Shown: positions 35,265 through 42,838 of the stretch, piece after piece
Layout: every line of letters starts with the position of its first letter
How positions within the stretch are numbered: position 1 is the stretch's first letter
Assembly: GCA_036676475.1 (NCBI GenBank)
Contig: JAKFCU010000026.1
Span: 1 to 64,000, forward strand
Origin: LC029 sp036676475
Lineage (GTDB): Bacteria > Bacillota > Bacilli > Aneurinibacillales > RAOX-1
Length of the DNA stretch: 64,000 nucleotides
Direction of reading: 5' to 3'
Program-made: the position numbers and the translations under genes
Notes under the pieces: model-generated
Database searches by the model: none
The model's input: only the letters and a program-made list of their open reading frames with translations
What the model was told of the DNA's origin: nothing

Positions 35265-35361
35265 TTACATTATATACTATTAAGTATACTCATTCTTAAT
35301 AAAAAAACAATCCTAATGTAGTATGATTATGGATAAGTCATCATATGGAGGTATTGATCTT

Positions 35362-35790
35362 ATGAAGGAGAACTTAATTGACCTTGTCATAGAAAAAATC
35401 AAGGAAAAGGGCGGCCGAGTTACGATTCAACGATTGGCCATCATCAATGTTCTGCTTAGACTAGATCACCCCACAGCAGAAGAGATTTATCAATTTATGA
35501 AAAAGGAGTTTCCTACTCTCTCCTTTACTACGGTCTATAACACCCTTCATTCCTTGCATGAAATGGGGATTCTTCGGGAATACCATTTCGGTGAGGCATC
35601 GCGATTTGAAATGGCTGAAGAAAATCACCATCACTTTCTTTGCATGAGTTGCGGCAAAATGGAAGACATTCCTCACCAGGGTATCGAAATTATCCCAAGT
35701 GAAACCATTTCAGCTCAATTTCGTATTTTATCAACTGAAGTCGTGTTAAAAGGCATCTGTCCGTCTTGCCATCAAAAGTCTGATCATTAG
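35362..35790 (+). CDS. perR: PerR-type peroxide stress regulator (Fur family)
   Basis: A 142-residue Fur-family repressor. The winged helix carries VTIQRLAIINVLL and LSFTTVYNTLHSLHEMG; the regulatory metal site uses EENHHHFLCMSCGKMEDI and the structural zinc site the two CxxC pairs (CMSC near residue 93, CPSC near 135). It matches PerR more than Fur or Zur. Start: ATG 35362 follows GGAGGTATTG; a start 39 bases upstream overlaps that site. A Per box lies upstream. Not part of a longer operon. Confidence 0.87.
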   Translation: MKENLIDLVIEKIKEKGGRVTIQRLAIINVLLRLDHPTAEEIYQFMKKEFPTLSFTTVYNTLHSLHEMGILREYHFGEASRFEMAEENHHHFLCMSCGKMEDIPHQGIEIIPSETISAQFRILSTEVVLKGICPSCHQKSDH

Positions 35791-35819
35791 TTGTTTCCGA
35801 TTTCTTATAAACCAAATGG

Positions 35820-35856
35820 AAAAACCTAGGTCTATTTTTGGACCTAGGTTTTTCAT
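35820..35856. terminator. Bidirectional intrinsic terminator
   Basis: AAAAACCTAGGTC pairs perfectly with GACCTAGGTTTTT around a 8-base loop. It serves both convergent genes, perR and the universal stress protein. Confidence 0.88.
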
Positions 35857-35874
35857 GTGAACCTCTTCTTTATT

Positions 35875-36315
35875 CTATTTCACTATAAATACGGGACAAG
35901 TGGATTTTTGAACGACATAATGGCTGACACTACCCAAGAATAGCTCTTGCAAGCCACTCAAGCCACGACTTCCCATAACAACCAGATCCGAATCATTTTG
36001 TTTTATAAAATCAATGATGGTATGAGTCGGACTTCCTTCTAAAACAAATGTTCTGGTTTTGTTTGGAAGATCCTTCAGTTTTTCCTCCACTTGATTCAAC
36101 ATTTCTTTTGCTGCAGAAATATATCCTTCTCTTACACGGTCGTCACTATATACCCCATAATAAGCGATATTAGATGGGACACTTACAACCGTAATCACAT
36201 CTAACTCGATTCTTCCATCTTGTTTAGCTAGCATAATGGCAGTCTCTAGTGCTTTTTTGCTTAGCTCAGAATCATCATAAGGTACAGCAATACGAGAACA
36301 TACGGTCAACATCAT
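35875..36315 (-). CDS. Universal stress protein, UspA family
   Basis: A 146-residue single-domain Usp. It begins with CSRIAVPYDDSELSKKALETA and ends with DLVVMGSRGLSGLQELFLGS, the G-2x-G-9x-G(S/T) ATP-binding signature, so it probably binds ATP. I choose the second ATG (36315), 6 bases after AGGGAG; the first ATG directly abuts it. Single gene, no signal peptide. Confidence 0.9.
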   Translation of the reverse strand: MMLTVCSRIAVPYDDSELSKKALETAIMLAKQDGRIELDVITVVSVPSNIAYYGVYSDDRVREGYISAAKEMLNQVEEKLKDLPNKTRTFVLEGSPTHTIIDFIKQNDSDLVVMGSRGLSGLQELFLGSVSHYVVQKSTCPVFIVK

Positions 36316-36448
36316 TCTCATCTCCCTAAAAGGATTTTTTTTCCACTTTCATTATACATCCAGTCTTGTTTAATATCTGTGAATAAATTGTGTTTTTTGG
36401 AGAGCTATAGTGTAATGATAGGTAGGGATAAAAGAAAGGAATGGGGTC

Positions 36449-36862
36449 ATGTACCATCGGCTTTACATTGAGTTTTTCTATTTCTTTAATATAGAACGGG
36501 ACTATTATGAATGTCATGAAGTGATGGAAGAATACTGGATGAGCGAGGGGAAAAACAGACTGTTGCAAGCTCTCTTGCAGGTTGCGGTTGGCCTTCATCA
36601 TTTTCGAAACAGCAATGTCGGCGGAGCTATCAAATTATTAGAACAAGCGATGGAGAAACATGGTGAGCATTGGGATGGGGCATTGGGGATTGATAAACAA
36701 GGGCTGTTTACTGACGTGAAGGCGTACCTTGAACGATTATACCACTACGAAGACCACCCTTTTCCCTTCTATGACCTCACGATTGCAATTACAGACTCCC
36801 AGTTACTTGAAAAGGTCGTTCATTGCATTCCTGAAGGGGTTGCGGATGAGGATAAGTATTAA
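36449..36862 (+). CDS. DUF309 domain protein (YpuF-like)
   Basis: A 137-residue helical protein. FFNIERDYYECHEVMEEYWMSE, then LLQALLQVAVGLHHF and GAIKLLEQAMEK are the DUF309 signature; the CHExxEExW residues are conserved and may bind a ligand. AAAGGAATGGGG precedes the ATG. Function is unknown. In Bacillus it lies near the ribT/scpA region, which is not the context here. Divergent from usp. Confidence 0.85.
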   Translation: MYHRLYIEFFYFFNIERDYYECHEVMEEYWMSEGKNRLLQALLQVAVGLHHFRNSNVGGAIKLLEQAMEKHGEHWDGALGIDKQGLFTDVKAYLERLYHYEDHPFPFYDLTIAITDSQLLEKVVHCIPEGVADEDKY

Positions 36863-36908
36863 GGAAAGTCGTAAAATCAAGTGTTGGTAAGACCATAAAC
36901 GGAAACAT

Positions 36909-36937
36909 TGAAAAAAGCCCCCTGTTCATAGAGGGCG
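36909..36937 (-). terminator. Terminator of the C39 peptidase gene
   Basis: On the minus strand GCCCTCTATG...CAGGGGGC is followed by TTTTTTC. It lies immediately downstream of the stop codon at 36939. Confidence 0.7.
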
Positions 36938-36938
36938 T

Positions 36939-37721
36939 CTAATGTTGGAATACATATAGATGTTTTTCATCCACAAGGGTCAGCGCCTGACTGCCCATCT
37001 GCTTCCAACTTTCCATGAAGCTTTGCTTGGAGACCTTGAATCCCTTAGCCCCTGTTAATGGATCATTAAGATAAACATGCTGCTCATCAAACCCGACCAA
37101 CAGTACCGCATGCTCCTGGAAGGTGGCTTGGATCGTTCGGTCATCCTTCTTCCACGTAACCCACTGATTGGTGGGCTGAAACGAAACCGTCGTCCACACC
37201 ACTACTGGACTGCCTTGATCGATTGCCCACTCTAAAGCGGAAAAGTCCCTTCCGGTTAAGTCAACCGCCTTATCAGGCATATATTCTTTCAACAGATCAT
37301 AAAGGGGCTTATGATAGACGCCATAGCCTTTTTGTTTTCCTTTGATGTCACCGACAAATCCTTCAAGCGGATCCCCCCATTGAGAAATTTGCTTCAGAGA
37401 GGTCCCTTGAAAAGGAGTAGGATCCTTTCTCACCTTTTCCGCAAGCTCCATTTTATCAATGGGATAGCCCGCTGAGGTAAGGAGCATCGATAGACTTGTC
37501 ACTTCACATCCATTATACAGCTCAGGAAGCTGTTTGATGGGCGGAACATCTAATACGGCCTTGGCCGATCGGCTCCCTACTAGATCCTTCAAGCTAAGCG
37601 TTTTCGATTGGACTTGCTTCATTTCTTCAGCTCTTAATTTTACAATTGGACTGACTGTTTCCTCCTGGTAGAGGAAAAAGGAAACGAATAAAGTAACGGA
37701 TAAAAATACCATTTTTTTCAT
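36939..37721 (-). CDS. Exported C39-like cysteine peptidase
   Basis: A 260-residue protein with a signal peptide (KKMVFLSVTLFVSFFLY). The papain-like C39_2 domain has LYNGCEVTSLSMLLTSAG (Gln/Cys active site; ELYNGCE), EHAVLLVGFDEQHVYLNDPL (His and Asn/Asp), all intact. Homologues of the YvpB type are of unknown substrate, perhaps cell-wall or spore peptides. Start ATG with GAGGTC upstream. A hairpin terminator separates it from the thermonuclease gene upstream. Confidence 0.82.
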   Translation of the reverse strand: MKKMVFLSVTLFVSFFLYQEETVSPIVKLRAEEMKQVQSKTLSLKDLVGSRSAKAVLDVPPIKQLPELYNGCEVTSLSMLLTSAGYPIDKMELAEKVRKDPTPFQGTSLKQISQWGDPLEGFVGDIKGKQKGYGVYHKPLYDLLKEYMPDKAVDLTGRDFSALEWAIDQGSPVVVWTTVSFQPTNQWVTWKKDDRTIQATFQEHAVLLVGFDEQHVYLNDPLTGAKGFKVSKQSFMESWKQMGSQALTLVDEKHLYVFQH

Positions 37722-37728
37722 AATGACC

Positions 37729-37776
37729 TCAAAAAAAGAAATTCTGCTTATACTTACTTCGACAGAATTTCTTTTT
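37729..37776. terminator. Bidirectional intrinsic terminator
   Basis: AGAAATTCTG pairs with CAGAATTTCT with A7 before and T7 after. It terminates the minus-strand thermonuclease gene ending at 37784. Confidence 0.82.
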
Positions 37777-37783
37777 TTCCTGC

Positions 37784-38473
37784 TTATTCACTTAAACAGC
37801 CTGAAACCTTACACATTCTCCTTCCACTATCGATCGCTTCCTTCTCCGTTGAGAACTCGAGCAAATTCTGCTTCTCAATCCCATCCGCACCAGGACATCC
37901 TTTTTCGTGATACACCTTGGAGTTTCTGGACGCAACAAAACCAACAACGGTCCCTTTTTCACTTATACCATCATCCGCTTTCCCCCAAAGTCCTAATTGC
38001 TCCTCCCTCGCTTGCTTCTGCAGCTGCAACAGATACTCGGCATGCTCAGGGTTATCCTTAAACGTATAAACTTGGGCATATCCTTTCGCCACCAATTCCC
38101 CATTCACGAAGGTACCATCGGGAAGCCAAACCCAGGCCAACCACCGTCCGTACTTATCTTGAGGGGTTTGTCCCCATTGCAGTAAGACTTTCTTTCCCTC
38201 CAGCATCTTTTTTACATATTGGCTTGCTTCTTTCCCATAGAATTCTACTTTTCGGCGAGGATCGACGGACTCCGGTGTATTAATCCCAATCATTCTTACT
38301 TTTTGCCCATTACCGATGACAAAGGTATCACCGTCGACCACCCGTTTTACTAAGGCTTCCTTAGCCTCTTTCGGGATTCCTAACTGACCTGTCGCCCGCG
38401 GAGAAGCCATACAGCCAGAAAGCAGCATCATCATGACAAGGGTTAAGATCAATTTTCTAGTCACTTTTTTCAC
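37784..38473 (-). CDS. Thermonuclease-family lipoprotein with C-terminal Cys motif
   Basis: About 229 residues. The lipobox MLLSGCMAS near residue 20 predicts a lipid-anchored exonuclease. The SNc domain covers residues 40-165: VVDGDTFVIGNGQKVRMIGINTPE, then KKVLLQWGQTPQDKYGR, with catalytic Arg/Glu positions in place (RMIGINTPE). The tail, ASRNSKVYHEKGCPG and RRMCKVSGC, is an Ada-like/YHE Cys motif seen behind SNc domains, and may bind zinc. Start is likely GTG 38473 (5 bases after AAGGA); ATG 38479 is possible. It degrades nucleic acid outside the cell. Confidence 0.82.
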   Translation of the reverse strand: MKKVTRKLILTLVMMMLLSGCMASPRATGQLGIPKEAKEALVKRVVDGDTFVIGNGQKVRMIGINTPESVDPRRKVEFYGKEASQYVKKMLEGKKVLLQWGQTPQDKYGRWLAWVWLPDGTFVNGELVAKGYAQVYTFKDNPEHAEYLLQLQKQAREEQLGLWGKADDGISEKGTVVGFVASRNSKVYHEKGCPGADGIEKQNLLEFSTEKEAIDSGRRMCKVSGCLSE

Positions 38474-38607
38474 CCCCATCCTTGTTGAAAAATGTTTTTG
38501 TTAAATCTTCGTATAAAATGAAAAATATCTTGGGAAGATATCCTAAGATAAGATATACTGTTAATAGCCTTATCACAGATGGTAAGGAATGGAAAGGAGA
38601 ATTTGAT

Positions 38608-38904
38608 ATGGATATTGAGGTAGGCGAAATCTTTACCCTAATTGACGAAAACGACGAAGAACAAGAGGTAGAAGTTCTTGGCATGTTAGACATCGAAGAA
38701 TCCACTTATATTGCGGTCAGCTTCGTGCAAGAAATTGAAGACAACGAGGATGAGGATATCGATGTTTTCTTCCTCCGTGTAGATAATGAAGGAGAATTAG
38801 CCGCTATCGAAAGTGATGAAGAATTTGAAAAAGTGTCCAAAGCTTTCGAAGAAGCCATGGCAGACGAACACTGCTGCGACGACCCGGATCATCATCACGA
38901 ATAA
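38608..38904 (+). CDS. DUF1292 family protein (YrzB-like)
   Basis: A 98-residue acidic protein. MDIEVGEIFTLIDENDEEQE and STYIAVSFVQEIEDNEDEDI match DUF1292 (YrzB), which in Bacillus lies behind yrrK/yrrL. The C-terminus ends CCDDPDHHHE, a possible metal-binding tail. ATG 38608 follows AAAGGAG; a longer reading frame from 38482 has no such site. It is found away from the usual yrrK neighbourhood, so may be a paralogue. Function unknown. Confidence 0.82.
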   Translation: MDIEVGEIFTLIDENDEEQEVEVLGMLDIEESTYIAVSFVQEIEDNEDEDIDVFFLRVDNEGELAAIESDEEFEKVSKAFEEAMADEHCCDDPDHHHE

Positions 38905-38918
38905 CAAGATGACCGAAC

Positions 38919-38955
38919 GAATCCCCCTTGTGTCAAAACAGGGGGATTCTTATTT
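38919..38955 (+). terminator. Intrinsic terminator of the DUF1292 gene
   Basis: AATCCCCC (38920-38927) pairs with GGGGGATT (38941-38948) followed by CTTATTT. Confidence 0.8.
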
Positions 38956-38972
38956 ACCAGAGGATCCGCTTT

Positions 38973-39075
38973 ACACTTATCAGTCAAGTTTTATACGCAT
39001 AAGGCTACGCCAGTAGCTTTCTTACACTTATCGGTCAAGTATTATACGCATAAGGCTACGCCAGTAGCTTTCTTA
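38973..39075. repeat. 51-bp structured repeat, tandem copies D1 and D2
   Basis: Two direct copies, 38973-39023 and 39024-39074, 51 bp each with three differences. Stem 1 is ACTT-ATCAGTC/ATCGGTC-AAGT; stem 2 is GCTAC-GCCA-GTAGC in both. The second unit ends with the TTA (39073-39075) that is the stop codon (TAA) of the minus-strand ypsA gene. Confidence 0.9.
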
Positions 39076-39624
39076 CCATGACTGGTTCATGTCCTCAACC
39101 AAATTTTGCAGCTCATCCGGGTCCATAATCCATAGCTGATAATCCCCGCGATCCTGCTTCTTTTTTGCTTCTACGATGTAATACCAAGGATGAGTTTTTT
39201 CTGCACCATTGAAAAATGTAATCATCCCTTCACTTCTCTCTACCAAAAACCGGTTCTTCTGAGCTAGCTGCCACGGTTGGACATACTCCCGTTTGGAAAT
39301 ATAGTCCACATAATCCGCACCGCTAAGCACTTCATGATATACTTCTTGCGACTCTTCCTTCCATTGCTTTTCCTGATCGAAATAAGGAAGGAGCATCGCC
39401 AGCTTCATCTGCGGATAATCCCTTTTCAGCTCCAATGCCCATTGGGCTCCATAAAGTTCTAATCCCTGGGCTCCACTATTGAGAAACCATTCCACTCCTT
39501 CATCTTCTATCGCTTGAATCATTTTCCGCTGATACGCCAGCTTCAAATAAGGGAAGGCCGGATGCTTCTCACTCCAGAGCCCAATTTCATGCTTTTTATG
39601 TCCTGTAATGATCATTGTTTTCAT
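39073..39624 (-). CDS. ypsA: YpsA-like SLOG-domain protein (DUF1273)
   Basis: A 183-residue cytosolic protein: MIITGHKKHEIGLW at the start, WFLNSGAQGLELYGAQWALEL, LAMLLPYFDQEKQWKEESQ and SEGMITFFNGAEKTHPWYYI. It matches YpsA (DUF1273, SLOG fold), linked in Bacillota to growth and cell division, perhaps binding nucleotide derivatives. Length is typical. The stop codon TAA is at the first bases of a 51-bp repeat. The ribosome binding site is weak (AAGGG, about 13 bases), within the preceding gene. Confidence 0.88.
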   Translation of the reverse strand: MKTMIITGHKKHEIGLWSEKHPAFPYLKLAYQRKMIQAIEDEGVEWFLNSGAQGLELYGAQWALELKRDYPQMKLAMLLPYFDQEKQWKEESQEVYHEVLSGADYVDYISKREYVQPWQLAQKNRFLVERSEGMITFFNGAEKTHPWYYIVEAKKKQDRGDYQLWIMDPDELQNLVEDMNQSW

Positions 39625-39632
39625 ATAGATGC

Positions 39633-39827
39633 TTATGAACCCTTGCTCTTCTTTGCTTGCAAATGGGCCTGAAACGCTTCTTCCGCCATTCGGTCATAAT
39701 CCACCTTAAACTTCCCACGCGCTGTCTGCACAATCGCAATGAAAATGGCCCCTGCAAATACCGTAATAATAAACACGCCCAAGATAAACATGGCGATCAT
39801 CTTGGGACTGCTGAACATAACAGCCAC
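39633..39827 (-). CDS. Small membrane protein
   Basis: A 64-residue protein with one membrane helix (MIAMFILGVFIITVFAGAIFIAI) and a basic C-terminal tail (HLQAKKSKGS). GTG start with GGAGGGG 7 bases upstream. It ends 8 bp before ypsA, whose translation may be coupled to it. Not recognised. Confidence 0.55.
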   Translation of the reverse strand: MAVMFSSPKMIAMFILGVFIITVFAGAIFIAIVQTARGKFKVDYDRMAEEAFQAHLQAKKSKGS

Positions 39828-39856
39828 TCCGACCCCTCCTCTCGACCCTTATTATA

Positions 39857-40693
39857 TCATAGCGGTGGGACCAGGGAGTAGACATAGCGGATTTCATCCT
39901 GATGGGTATACAAATGAGATTCTGGAGTTTCCAATACCATCGGAACCCCTTGTACTACCGATGAATTCAGCAAGCTTTCGAAGGCGGCTTCTCCTATATG
40001 CCCTTTGCCAATGTTCGCATGCCGGTCACGAAAGGAGCCGCAGGGATAAGCGGAATCATTGAGATGGATCGCCTTCAAATGGGAAAAATAGTCTAGTTCT
40101 TTTCCTTTTGCTATTACCTTCTCCCCATTATCTCCGTTCCATAATGCACTGGCAAAAGCATGGCAGGTATCCAAACAAAATCCGATCTTCCCGGACACAT
40201 CCGTCAGCTTGCGAATCTGAACCAGTTCCTCTAGTGTCGTCCCCATGCGAATGCCTTGGCCTGCGTTATTTTCAATCAATACCAACGCCTCTCCCCCCCA
40301 ATTCACAAGGAGTTCATTGAGCATTTCAATCATCAGCTTATAACCCTCTAATGGATCTGTTCCCTTATACTTGCCAAAGTGTACCACCAATCCAAGGGAA
40401 TGACAGGCTTCCACGATTTCTAAATCATTCTTTAAGGAATCACAGATGTCCTTTCGCAACTTTTTATCCGGCTCCGCTATATTGACCGGATAAGGAGCAT
40501 GAGCGATCGACATCAAACCATGCTGCTGGCAAAATCGCGCACAATTCTCCGTATCGTTTTTATCAAACGATTTCCTCTTTAGGCTCCTTGGATTCTTGGG
40601 GAAATATTGAAAGGCACCGGCCCCTATTTGGGCCGCATACTGAGCCGCTGCCAAATACCCATTTCGGATGCTGACGTGACTGCCGATTTTCAT
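39857..40693 (-). CDS. nfo: Endonuclease IV
   Basis: A 278-residue zinc-dependent AP endonuclease that cuts abasic sites. IGSHVSIRNGYLAAAQYAAQ starts it; metal ligands occur in VVHFGKYKGTD, LVLIENNAGQG, GFCLDTCHAFA and HLNDSAYPCGSFRDRHANIG, which are the family's set of His/Glu/Asp residues. AAGGAGG precedes the ATG. It belongs to the base-excision repair set and lies near the uvrX/yolD SOS pair; a link is positional only. Confidence 0.95.
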   Translation of the reverse strand: MKIGSHVSIRNGYLAAAQYAAQIGAGAFQYFPKNPRSLKRKSFDKNDTENCARFCQQHGLMSIAHAPYPVNIAEPDKKLRKDICDSLKNDLEIVEACHSLGLVVHFGKYKGTDPLEGYKLMIEMLNELLVNWGGEALVLIENNAGQGIRMGTTLEELVQIRKLTDVSGKIGFCLDTCHAFASALWNGDNGEKVIAKGKELDYFSHLKAIHLNDSAYPCGSFRDRHANIGKGHIGEAAFESLLNSSVVQGVPMVLETPESHLYTHQDEIRYVYSLVPPL

Positions 40694-40759
40694 AGGTTCC
40701 TCCTTGCTATCCCGCCTTTACCTCAACTCACACCCCATTATTTCTGTTTACTTGCGATT

Positions 40760-41098
40760 TCATTCTAATTCTGCACGAATCACATGCTTGACAGGAATCA
40801 GCATGTCTCCGTCCGGAGTCGTTACCTTCATCGCGTTTAAAGTTACATCATATTTTGTAATGGTTCCGACTATCGAGTAGGAGTGTCTATCCTTGTAATA
40901 TTCCATAAAAACTATCCTTTTTTCATACATTGCTCTAGAAATGACATCACTAAGCTCGGCTAGTTGATCTTCATCATGCGCAGGTTCAGCCATATCATGG
41001 ACAGCCTTCTCTAAATTCATGAGTTCCCTGCGATGTTCAGGAAGCATCATGGAAGTCCACTTGATGTTTCCTCTATCTCTTATAAATGATCCAGACAA
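40760..41098 (-). CDS. yolD: YolD-like protein
   Basis: A 112-residue protein with the YolD signature: RDRGNIKWTSMMLPEHRREL, DVISRAMYEKRIVFMEYYKD and TPDGDMLIPVKHVIRAE. YolD-family proteins accompany Y-family polymerases (UvrX, YqjW) in SOS operons of Bacillota. Start is TTG after GAGGAGG. It lies 33 bp after uvrX on the same strand and is presumably under the same LexA control. Molecular role unknown. Confidence 0.9.
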   Translation of the reverse strand: MSGSFIRDRGNIKWTSMMLPEHRRELMNLEKAVHDMAEPAHDEDQLAELSDVISRAMYEKRIVFMEYYKDRHSYSIVGTITKYDVTLNAMKVTTPDGDMLIPVKHVIRAELE

Positions 41099-41131
41099 AT
41101 TTTTTCCTCCTCACATCTACGGACGAGCCCC

Positions 41132-42403
41132 TTATCCATAATGCCCTCCAATCTTCCTGCTTCTCTCCACAGCAACTCCTCCGACCGTGAGACTGGACGC
41201 CTTTAAAATAGAAGCAAAGCCAAACCGATCACGAATTTGGTCAACAGCCAAGGCCAAGCTACGCTTTTTTTCCTTGGTTTTAAAGCTGAACATATCGAGT
41301 TGGACCTGTTCGTCTGAACACAGATTGGATAGACAGACATACACATTCCTCACTTCTGCGCCAGGAACGTAGTAGTTCTCAAACAACTGATAGCAAATGG
41401 CACAAACCTCATCATCGAGGTTGGTTTGCGTTTCAATGCTCATAGAACGGGAAAATCCTTCCCGATGTTCATCCTTCGAGTAGCTGATACCTAAAGAAAT
41501 GGTTCTCCCGGCCATCCGATCCTTGCGAGCTCTGGTTGTAACCTCATCGCATAATTCGCGAATAACTACTTTTATTTCCGTAATTTCTGTATACCCACGC
41601 AAAAGCGTAATGCCATTTCCATAGCTCTTATTGACTTGATTGTAGTTAGGCCGAACTCGCGAAAAATCGATTCCCCAAGCATGATGATGAAGCTGCACCC
41701 CCATGATGCCGAAGCGCTTCTCCAACAGGCTGACTTCGTATTGAGCGAGTTGGCCGATGGTTCGGATTCCCATCTGCTGAAGATTTCTCTCCATTCGCGA
41801 GCCGATGCCCCACATCTCTTTCAAAGGATGAGGCCATAGCTTCTTCGGAAGATCCGTGTATTGCCATTCCGCTAGTCCTTCCGGCTCCTTCTTGGCGTCC
41901 ATGTCTAAACACACCTTGGCTACTAGCATATTGGGTCCAATCCCAATGGCTACCGGAATCCTTAACTCCTTCCAGATGGTTTCTTTCATTTTTTGGGCGA
42001 CAATCCACTTGTCCCCCAGCAGCTTCTCGGTTCCCGTGACATCGACCCAAGCTTCATCGACGGAATACTGCAGAATGCTATCGAAAGGAGCAAACCGCTC
42101 CAAAATCCGGGTCATCCCAAGGCTGATATCCAAGTATTTGGACATCTGGGCTTTAACAATATGAATGCGCGAATCATGTTTAGGAACCTCAAAGAGCCGA
42201 TTACCCGTTTTAATCCCATATTCCTTCTTCATCAGAGGCGATGCGGCTAAGACAATAGAACCGCTTCGCTCCAGATCGCCTACGACAACCAAATGAGTTC
42301 GCAACGGGTCTAACCCGAGCAGTGCGCAATGGGCGGAAGCATAAAAACTCTTCGCATCTAGCATCAAAATCGATCGATTCGGCATGGTAGTGTAATCAAA
42401 CAT
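41132..42403 (-). CDS. uvrX: Y-family DNA polymerase (UvrX/YqjW type)
   Basis: A 423-residue translesion polymerase. ILMLDAKSFYASAHCALLG holds the first catalytic Asp (here DAKSFYAS), YSVDEAWVDVTGT the SVDE motif with the second Asp and Glu, and GIGPNMLVAKVCLDM the Gly-rich finger; helix-hairpin-helix (MWGIGSRMERNLQQMGIRTI) and little-finger domains follow. It should be error prone. Two LexA boxes lie 13 and 64 bp upstream. It forms an operon with yolD, the usual arrangement in Bacillales. Confidence 0.92.
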   Translation of the reverse strand: MFDYTTMPNRSILMLDAKSFYASAHCALLGLDPLRTHLVVVGDLERSGSIVLAASPLMKKEYGIKTGNRLFEVPKHDSRIHIVKAQMSKYLDISLGMTRILERFAPFDSILQYSVDEAWVDVTGTEKLLGDKWIVAQKMKETIWKELRIPVAIGIGPNMLVAKVCLDMDAKKEPEGLAEWQYTDLPKKLWPHPLKEMWGIGSRMERNLQQMGIRTIGQLAQYEVSLLEKRFGIMGVQLHHHAWGIDFSRVRPNYNQVNKSYGNGITLLRGYTEITEIKVVIRELCDEVTTRARKDRMAGRTISLGISYSKDEHREGFSRSMSIETQTNLDDEVCAICYQLFENYYVPGAEVRNVYVCLSNLCSDEQVQLDMFSFKTKEKKRSLALAVDQIRDRFGFASILKASSLTVGGVAVERSRKIGGHYG

Positions 42404-42415
42404 TCCTTCACCTCT

Positions 42416-42429
42416 CGAACAAACGTTCT
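42416..42429 (-). promoter_or_regulatory. LexA (DinR) box 1, overlapping uvrX leader
   Basis: CGAACAAACGTTCT matches the Bacillus LexA box CGAAC-N4-GTTCG at 9 of 10 fixed bases. It lies 13-26 bp ahead of the uvrX start codon. Confidence 0.8.
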
Positions 42430-42466
42430 TACCTTATCTATTCTACACCTCTTTCTCTAAAATATG

Positions 42467-42480
42467 CAAACAAATGTTCT
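42467..42480 (-). promoter_or_regulatory. LexA (DinR) box 2
   Basis: CAAACAAATGTTCT, a weaker match (CGAAC has a one-base change), lies 51 bp beyond box 1, in the likely -35 area of uvrX. Paired boxes of this kind are common at SOS promoters. Confidence 0.55.
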
Positions 42481-42584
42481 TTCCAATGTATGGATAGCAT
42501 GGGAGTGTGGATTTTTTTAAGATTGGGTCTGTTTTTTATGATTTTCAAGCAGTTATACCCGAATGGATGGCCAGGAAAGCTTAA

Positions 42585-42692
42585 TTTGGTTCTGAAAAAC
42601 TTATATTTGCTCCCGACTATTGTGAGTTGCTCCCGACAATTATTAATTTGGTCACGAACGATTGTTACTTGCTCCCGAACCAACAATCATTA
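42585..42692. repeat. Array of 20-22-bp degenerate repeats (type TTGCTCCCGAAC)
   Basis: Five units at 20-22-bp spacing begin TTGGTTCTGAAA, TTGCTCCCGACT, TTGCTCCCGACA, TTGGTCACGAAC and TTGCTCCCGAAC. The consensus TTGNTCNCGAAC is close to that of the array at 19933 (TTGATTCGAAC). The remainder of 42481-42838 carries a hairpin (CGGAC-ATCATTTA-GTCCG at 42738) and a terminator. Confidence 0.7.
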
Positions 42693-42759
42693 TAAATAAC
42701 ATCCCAAAAGGCTAAATAGCCTACTTACAGCGCCAGCCGGACATCATTTAGTCCGACTA

Positions 42760-42796
42760 AATAAAAACCACCTCCCATTTTAACCAGGAGGTGGAT
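42760..42796 (-). terminator. Terminator of the alpha/beta hydrolase gene
   Basis: CCACCTCC (42768-42775) pairs with GGAGGTGG (42787-42794); on the minus strand TTTTTATTTA follows. It lies about 43 bp after the stop codon. Confidence 0.8.
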
Positions 42797-42838
42797 TCTG
42801 ATTTCAGAAGAACTTCATACTGCTTGTCGGCAATCATA

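Noticed and set aside
42735..42758. Second terminator before the alpha/beta hydrolase end
   Set aside because: CGGAC/GTCCG makes a short stem but no T-tract follows on either strand.
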